NCBI GenBank assembly: GCA_027596035.1
Contig: JADGJA010000605.1
Span: forward strand, 1 to 14,107
DNA length: 14,107 nt
Direction of reading: 5' to 3'
Origin: Thoreauomyces humboldtii
Lineage: Eukaryota > Chytridiomycota > Chytridiomycetes > Spizellomycetales > Powellomycetaceae
The translations under genes were made by a program, and so were the position numbers. A model generated the notes under the pieces. It had not been told where the DNA came from. It did no database searches and was given only the letters and a program-made list of their open reading frames with translations. Position 1 is the stretch's first letter, and every line of letters begins with the position of its first letter. This document shows positions 9,297 to 14,107 of the stretch, one piece after another.

Positions 9297-11819
9297 ATGT
9301 TCTACACCGACTCGCTCCTCTCCAAGAAGGGCAAGCTGGCAAAGGTGTGGCTCGCTGCCCACTGGGAGCGGAAACTCTCAAAGTCCCAGTTCCTGCAGAC
9401 AGACCTTCCGGCTTCAGTCGGTATGTTTCGTCTTGACATCAAGCACCCACGACCATGCGGTCCGCTTTTCTGTGATACTGATTGCTGACTTGGTCTTTTC
9501 AGAGAGCATCATTCAAACCGGTCAGCAGCCGTTGGCATTGCGCTTGTCGGGTCAACTTCTCTTGGGTGTGACGCGCATTTACTCGCGAAAGGCTCGCTAC
9601 CTGCTCGAAGACTGCAATGAAGCGTTTGTTAAGATCAAGATGGTTCGTAGCAAAAGGACACTTTTTGCTCCCATTCGAAGCGTTGGGACTGATGACTGAT
9701 ACCGCACTTTTCTAGGCTTTCAAACCTGGAATGGTCGATATGCCCGGAGACCACACTATTGCCAACTTGAACGCCATCACTTTGAACGATGCCATCACAG
9801 AATTCGATATCCTGCTGCCTGAACCTGCTTTCGACATGCGGTAGGAAACGCTCTCTCTCAGACACGTGTCCAACGCGGGGACCTTTTGCTCATGTCTACC
9901 TGCAGGATGTTCGGTCTTCCCGAAACCGGAGCAAGTCAAAGCTTGTCTCGTACCCAGGACATCACTCTCGCAGTCCCCTCGCAGAAGACGTTCCAAGCCG
10001 CCCACGACGAGTTGAACGACATGTTCGGTCTCGACACCAACCCGTCTGCAGACGCAGACGCAGAATGGAGCCTTGACCTCGGTTTCGGCGATCCAGTCCG
10101 TACGCCCCAAAAGACCGCGGAGAACCCACTGGAGGAGGACTCGATGGAGGTGGAACGCGGTCGAGACGCCGTGTCCCAGCGAGGGTTCTCGCCCAGGAGG
10201 GATTCTCTGTCGATGGAGGAGGGTGGACCGTCCGTGGACAAGAGTCTGGATGACTCGAACAATGCCATGTCGATGGACGTACCCGAGGAGTTCGACATGC
10301 AAGCTGCGGCTGATACCCTCCGAACGGCTTTCGTCGATCCCATGGATATCGATGACATGCAGATGCCGATCCAGATGGACGAGGATGCAGGGGAGATGGA
10401 ACGGACGGCTGGTGGTGGAGTGGATGAATATCGTGAGGGATCTCCTGTCGCGGCTCCGGAACCAAATTTCCAGCCATTGGAGACCGTGGCGGCCAGGGGC
10501 CGACGTGAGGATGCCGAGAATCAAGAGGCTGCACCCAAGAAGCCGCAGAGCAAGAAACGAAAGTTGGCGATCGATTCGCAGACCGAGTTGCCATCTCACC
10601 TTATTCAGCTACAGCTTCGTGATACCTCGGACATTCTTCTTGACGTAAGGCAAACTCGGTCGTTTCCGGTTGCAAATTTACTTTTCTGTAAATTAACCTA
10701 CAACGTCTCGCTTTCTGCAATGCTTAGCGAGTGCGCTATGTTCCCGCAACCCGCAAGATGCAAAGACTGATGGACAACCGGGCCCGAGGTGCCTTGTACA
10801 GCCTCCTCCACGCACGCAACGTGGGTCGTCCGGCGGAGTTCGACATCCTCACCCGAAACGCCTTTCCCCGACGAAAGGCTATTCCCGTCTCGGCTACCTC
10901 CAACCACGCGGATCCGCTGTACGAGCAGGACGTCAACCTTCCTTCTTTGGACGACACGCTCGGTAAGCTCTCCACCACTCATCATCTTTCCTTCGTCTCC
11001 TTGATTTCTGGAAATCATCCTCTGAGACGTTCCCTTTTTTCCTGCGCCAGGATTGGAGTCCTTAGAAGTCTATCTCCCCGACGCCCAACCTCAGGACGAG
11101 GAAAACCACTTGGACCTCCCCGATCTCCCCACCGTGGACGACGCCTCCATCCTCCCAACTCTTCCCTCCCCAGCTCCCGAAGACCCGTCCCGCATCGAGG
11201 AAGACGGTGGGTTCCTCCTCCCCGACGACATCAACGACCTCAACAACAACAACAGCACCGTCGACGCATCCGTGGACGCTCCTGGATCCGCTCGACCCGA
11301 GGACGAGGAGGATCACGTCCTCCTACCCGACGTCGATGAACGGGACCTCCCGGCTCCGAGACTCGAGACGACGGGTGCCGACACCTTGGAACTCCTGAGG
11401 GAAGGACTCGAGGATGGGAAGAGTCTCTCGTTCGTCAAGGCGACCAGGACGGTGAGTTTCTTCGTCGGGTGTTTTTTTCCTCCCAGAAAAGACCTGTCTG
11501 GCCCTGGGAAGAACGATACGGAAAGGATTTGGGCTGAACGTTTTTGTTTCTCTCGTCTACGCGAAAAAAAAAAAAAAAAAAAAAAAGGCCAAGCGTGCGG
11601 ACGCCGTGCGTCTCTTCTTTGACTTGCTGGTTCTCTCGACCAAGGACGTCGTGTCCGTGAAGCAGGATCAACCGTACGAGGACATCCAGGTCATGGCAAA
11701 GGTAAGGAACTAGAAAACAACTGCCGCCCCTTCTTGGCCCCAGTGCTCACACCTTTGGCTATCGTTGGCAGGACTCGCTCTGGAACGAAATCGCAGCGGC
11801 CCCTACCATCACCGTTTGA
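9297..11819 (+). CDS. RAD21: RAD21/SCC1 cohesin kleisin subunit, 8 exons
   Basis: RAD21 is the kleisin that closes the SMC1-SMC3 cohesin ring and is cut by separase at anaphase. Exons 9297-9420, 9503-9642, 9716-9840, 9906-10644, 10728-10962, 11051-11451, 11588-11701 and 11772-11819 join in frame to 641 residues (human 631). The N-terminal SMC3-binding domain is unmistakable ([64 protein letters not shown]). The middle is acidic and disordered, with a candidate separase site of S-x-E-x-x-R form at 209-214 (SMEVER). A Lys/Arg nuclear-localisation-like stretch at 341-350 precedes [20 protein letters not shown], which matches the SA/Scc3-binding region. The C-terminal winged helix that binds SMC1 spans about 545-641 ([19 protein letters not shown], then PYEDI). 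Intron 6 (11452-11587) ends in a poly-A run. Start and stop are certain. Confidence 0.97.
11564..11586 (+). repeat. A23 homopolymer at the 3' end of RAD21 intron 6
   Basis: Twenty-three A residues run directly into G11587, so the last A and that G form the splice acceptor AG. The expected pyrimidine tract (tttttgtttctctcgtct) is displaced to 11541-11558. Phase and the conserved winged-helix sequence after it confirm the acceptor. At 136 nt this is the longest intron in the gene. Confidence 0.9.
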
Positions 11820-11985
11820 CCCCACCCAAGAACAACGAGATATACCCCCCGACGATAAGACAATGGAGAAAGTGGGAAAGTGGGAAAGAAAATAGCGATG
11901 AAGTCGGTGCTTTCAGCACGCGGTGTATGTGTGTAAATAGTGGCCCCTCCCCCTCCAAAAAAAAAAATAACGATGCAGCAGAGTA
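11820..11985. other. Short convergent gap between RAD21 and the GPATCH8-like gene
   Basis: Only 166 bases lie between the two facing stop codons, so the transcripts' 3' UTRs must be very short or overlap. The gap contains a run of 11 A (11957-11967), which reads as a T-run on the minus strand, just past the GPATCH8-like stop. No gene is visible. Confidence 0.6.
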
Positions 11986-13553
11986 TCACTTTTTCTTCAA
12001 CGAGAACTTCATCCCACCCGTTACCGCGGGTTTCTTGACACCGAAGGCCATCTTGACCACGGGTTTGACCGGCACGGATACATGAGAGTCAGGCTTCGGT
12101 GGTGGTGGTGGTGTCGAAGAGGCGGATTGGTCTGGATCGATCATACGGAACCCGCCAGCACCCGCAAAACCACCTCCGCCACCACCACCACCACCGTTCG
12201 AAGCAGGAACGTCGGTCATCGATGTCCACGCGGACGTCGCGTCTCCCCATCCTCCCGAGTCCGTGGCTCCATCGATCGGGCGAGCGACAGGGTGGTCGAC
12301 CTTCAGGTCGTCGGTGGAGGGAACGGACGATGATGACCCCGGAACGGCTCGATTCTGAAATTGATTCTGTTGCTGTTGTTGTTGATTCTGAACTTGTCGA
12401 GCGGCGGCCAACATGGCGTCCTGCAACCTCCTCAACTCCTTCTCCTCCCTCGCCTTCTCCTTGTCGACCGCGTCGGTCCGTTTCCGTTTGGCGGTTCCCT
12501 GCATACCGGGAAGGGTCCCGTTCTTTGACATGTCCTGCATGTCTTTGAACCGCTGCGAAGACAAGAGAACAAAGCAGCGTGATAAGATGGGAAATTGGAT
12601 GGGGATGGGATGGGAATGGGATTGGGGAGGTGGACGGCTTTGATTTTTTTTCGACATACCTGTCGATGACCGTGATCGTAGGAGGAGAGATGGGTCTCGT
12701 ATTCGGATATCTTGCTGTACTGCTTGTCGCACAAGCGGCAGTAGAAGGCGGAGGTGACGGTTCGGATCTCGGAGAGGATGGCTTCGTTGCGTTGCACTTT
12801 GGTCTGGACGGAAAAAGCATGACGGATGAGTGGAGGAAAGGATACGGGCATGAAGACCATGAATGAAGGAAGACCCATGAAGACAAGCGAGATTGTGATG
12901 ACAGAACGGGCACGCAAATGCGCCGATGGATGGCTCACGCTTCGGTTCGCAGTTGCTCCGTCCGCTTTCGCGAACCGTAGGTGAATCTCACTTCGATCCG
13001 CCATCCAGCACCTCCCCTTTCTCTTTCCCATTGAGTTTAAATCTTCTCTTACCTCTCTCTCGACCTTCTCGTCCACCGTCTCCCCGTCCTGCCTCTCGCT
13101 CTCGGTGGTCTTTCTGGTCTTGGTGGACTCGGTGTGGTACGTGTCCAGTTCCTCGTACTTTCCTAGTCCCATGAGATCCTCCTTGACCCTGATGCGAACG
13201 GGATCCACCCGTCCCTCCCCGTGCTTCCCCAGCCCCGTGCCGTGGGACCATCCCATCTTGACCAGGAGTCGGTAGCCCAAGTTGTGGGATGGGAGGTGAC
13301 TGTCCATGGAGAAGTGGGTGGTGCTGATGGTGGTAGTGGTGGAAAGCTCGTCGTCTGCGTCGTCGTCCGGAACGTCAGAGGGGTCGTGGGAAGGGAGGTG
13401 GTCGGCGGGACGGTATTGGGAGGTTGAGGAGCGAAATCGTGAAGAGGACGAGTTGGTGGTTGACGTGTCGGTGTTCCATTTTTGGATGCGCTGAGCGTAG
13501 CTTGGGAAAGATCGTTGCTGCTGCTGCTGCTGCTGTTGCCGTGTCGAGTCCAT
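11986..13553 (-). CDS. GPATCH8: GPATCH8-like protein with G-patch and C2H2 zinc finger
   Basis: A G-patch followed by one U1-like C2H2 finger is the layout of GPATCH8, a predicted nuclear RNA-processing factor. Minus-strand exons are 13553-13053, an uncertain 48-nt exon 12986-12939, 12803-12660 and 12552-11986. Every junction is phase 0. The product is 419 residues with the small exon and 403 without. The start is followed by eight Gln (6-13) and a Ser/Thr-rich, acidic stretch. The G-patch covers about 91-132 (HNLGYRLLVKMGW, GTGLGKHGEGRVDP, LMGLGK). After a charged helix comes the finger C205-x2-C208-x12-H221-x5-H227 (FYCRLCDKQYSKISEYETH), then RFKDMQDMSK and a Lys/Arg/Glu coiled coil. The C-terminal half has a second poly-Gln, a run of nine Gly and a Pro5, and it ends FGVKKPAVTGGMKFSLKKK, a basic end typical of these proteins. 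Animal GPATCH8 is far longer. Confidence 0.88.
12939..12986 (-). other. Candidate 48-nt phase-0 microexon of the GPATCH8-like gene
   Basis: The stretch is bounded by AG (12988-12987) and the donor gtgagc (from 12938) on the minus strand and adds 16 codons without changing frame. With it, the flanking introns are 66 and 135 nt; without it, one 249-nt intron results, long for this window. However, joining the flanking exons directly gives better spacing to the family zinc finger. It may be a cassette exon or not an exon at all. Confidence 0.35.
13515..13538 (-). repeat. CAG/CAA trinucleotide repeat encoding Gln8
   Basis: On the minus strand this is CAA, six CAG, CAA, encoding residues 6-13 of the GPATCH8-like protein. 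The uninterrupted CAG core is 13518-13535. Length variation would change the poly-Gln tract in frame. Confidence 0.9.
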
Positions 13554-13839
13554 CCTGACCTTACCTTTCGCAAGTAATAGGATGATGGCGTGCCCTTTGT
13601 ATTATTTATAAGGCCGAAAGTGTTGGCAAAATGGGGGACACGACATTCGACAGTTTCCCTTGGAGGCGAATACCGGGTACCGGTACCGGTACGGACCAAG
13701 TCGGCCTCTGACTGCTCCAAGATCGAGCGGGGGAGAGGGAGGGCGGCTGCGGTTTGTCACACGTCCGCAAGACAGAAACTTATATGTTGCGCCAACCCCG
13801 TACGCATCTGCTGCTGAACCTCCGACCCCCATCCACGCA
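13554..13839. promoter_or_regulatory. Divergent promoter between the GPATCH8-like gene and the right-edge gene
   Basis: These 286 bases separate two outward-facing start codons. A TATA-like tatatg at 13781-13786 lies about 55 bases before the ATG at 13840 and could serve the plus-strand gene. A palindromic GGTACC-type repeat sits near the centre (13671-13694). On the plus strand the frame of the right-edge gene is open from 13612, but it contains no ATG before 13840. Confidence 0.5.
13671..13694. repeat. Tandem taccgg units with a 16-bp perfect palindrome
   Basis: The block is built of repeated taccgg/ggtacc units. Within it, gtaccggtaccggtac (13677-13692) is its own reverse complement. It lies about 124 bases from the GPATCH8-like start and 148 from the right-edge start. 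It is a candidate binding site for a symmetric transcription factor; no specific factor is recognised. Confidence 0.7.
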
Positions 13840-14107
13840 ATGACCGGAATTTTCTGGAGTAACGTCACAGTCTGCACCATGCTGGGCAACCCAGACCCCC
13901 TCGGGCTGGAGTTCCCCTTCAACACGGTGCTGGACGTCTCCTCGATCGTCAAGGCTCCCTCCGCTAACACCACGTGGGGTTACTTTAGCGAGACTAACCA
14001 CTACGACGGCAAGGACAACCAAGAAACCGGCTACGGACTGTACTTTTGCGACCCCGTGGTGCCCCCCGCCAGCGCCTTCTCCTGGCTCCCGCCCGCGGGA
14101 TGTCGGA
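13840..14107 (+). CDS. Unrecognised protein, 5' part only, runs off the window
   Basis: I do not recognise this gene. From the ATG at 13840 the frame is open for 89 codons to the window end. Codons end overwhelmingly in C or G (aac, gac, gtc, ttc, tac, ccc), a stronger bias than in the neighbouring genes, which argues for genuine, perhaps well-expressed, coding sequence. The protein begins MTGIFWSNVTVCTMLGNPDP. It contains two N-glycosylation sequons (NVT, NTT), three Cys and many Asn, Tyr and Pro (for example YGLYFCDPVVPPASAFSW). This composition suggests an extracellular or lumenal domain, yet no signal peptide is visible at this start. A signal peptide could lie in an upstream exon, or the start could differ. 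The antisense frame 13602-13973 lacks this codon bias and is treated as a shadow. Confidence 0.55.
   Translation, partial: MTGIFWSNVTVCTMLGNPDPLGLEFPFNTVLDVSSIVKAPSANTTWGYFSETNHYDGKDNQETGYGLYFCDPVVPPASAFSWLPPAGCR

Noticed and set aside
11053..11622. Continuous open frame reading through RAD21 intron 6 into Lys codons
   Set aside because: The winged-helix sequence after 11588 is in a different frame. A good donor at 11452 and correct phase show this is intron, and the Lys run is the A23 tract.
13602..13973. 123-codon minus-strand open frame at the right edge
   Set aside because: The opposite strand shows strong C-ending codon bias and protein-like composition. The minus frame is best explained as the shadow of that bias.
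1..14107. Mobile elements, CRISPR arrays, viral or defence genes
   Set aside because: No transposase, reverse transcriptase, terminal repeats, repeat-spacer array or virus-like protein was seen on either strand.

Overview
The window is nuclear DNA from an intron-rich eukaryote. It holds five recognisable spliced genes plus the 5' end of a sixth. Introns are short (mostly 61 to 107 nt), begin with GT and end with AG, and many carry a CTAAA- or CTGAC-like branch site. Intergenic spaces range from about 0.17 to 0.95 kb. The proteins look opisthokont. The RAD21 N-terminus is of the fungal/animal type, and orthologues of MMTAG2, GPATCH11 and a GPATCH8-like protein are all present, a set that to my knowledge budding yeast lacks. 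My best inference is an intron-rich fungus, either early-diverging (chytrid-like) or a basidiomycete. The sequence alone does not settle this.

Layout: (1) 229-5030 (+) is a 13-exon symplekin (Pta1) gene, the scaffold of the mRNA 3'-end processing machinery. (2) 5031-5875 is a convergent gap with an odd Pro/Tyr/Gly-rich open frame just past the symplekin stop. (3) 5876-7011 (-) is a 4-exon GPATCH11. (4) 7012-7211 is a compact divergent promoter with a perfect 11-bp inverted repeat. (5) 7212-8350 (+) is a 4-exon MMTAG2 homologue with an RS-like tail. (6) 8351-9296 is non-coding and includes a 10-bp hairpin shortly after the MMTAG2 stop. (7) 9297-11819 (+) is an 8-exon RAD21/SCC1 cohesin kleisin; its sixth intron ends in a 23-A homopolymer. 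(8) 11986-13553 (-) is a GPATCH8-like protein with a G-patch and a C2H2 zinc finger. (9) 13554-13839 is a second divergent spacer with a perfect 16-bp palindrome. (10) 13840 to the end (+) is the start of an unrecognised gene with strongly C-ending codons.

Four of the five identified genes act, or are predicted to act, in pre-mRNA processing: symplekin in cleavage and polyadenylation, and the two G-patch proteins and MMTAG2 around the spliceosome. RAD21 is a cohesin subunit. These are conserved housekeeping genes. I see no mobile element, CRISPR array, virus, toxin gene or defence system. The least explained pieces are the two promoter palindromes, the A23 splice acceptor, the frame after the symplekin stop, and the partial orphan gene at the right edge.

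Exon boundaries were placed by eye from splice signals, phase and family similarity. Protein-family calls come from recognition, not a database search.
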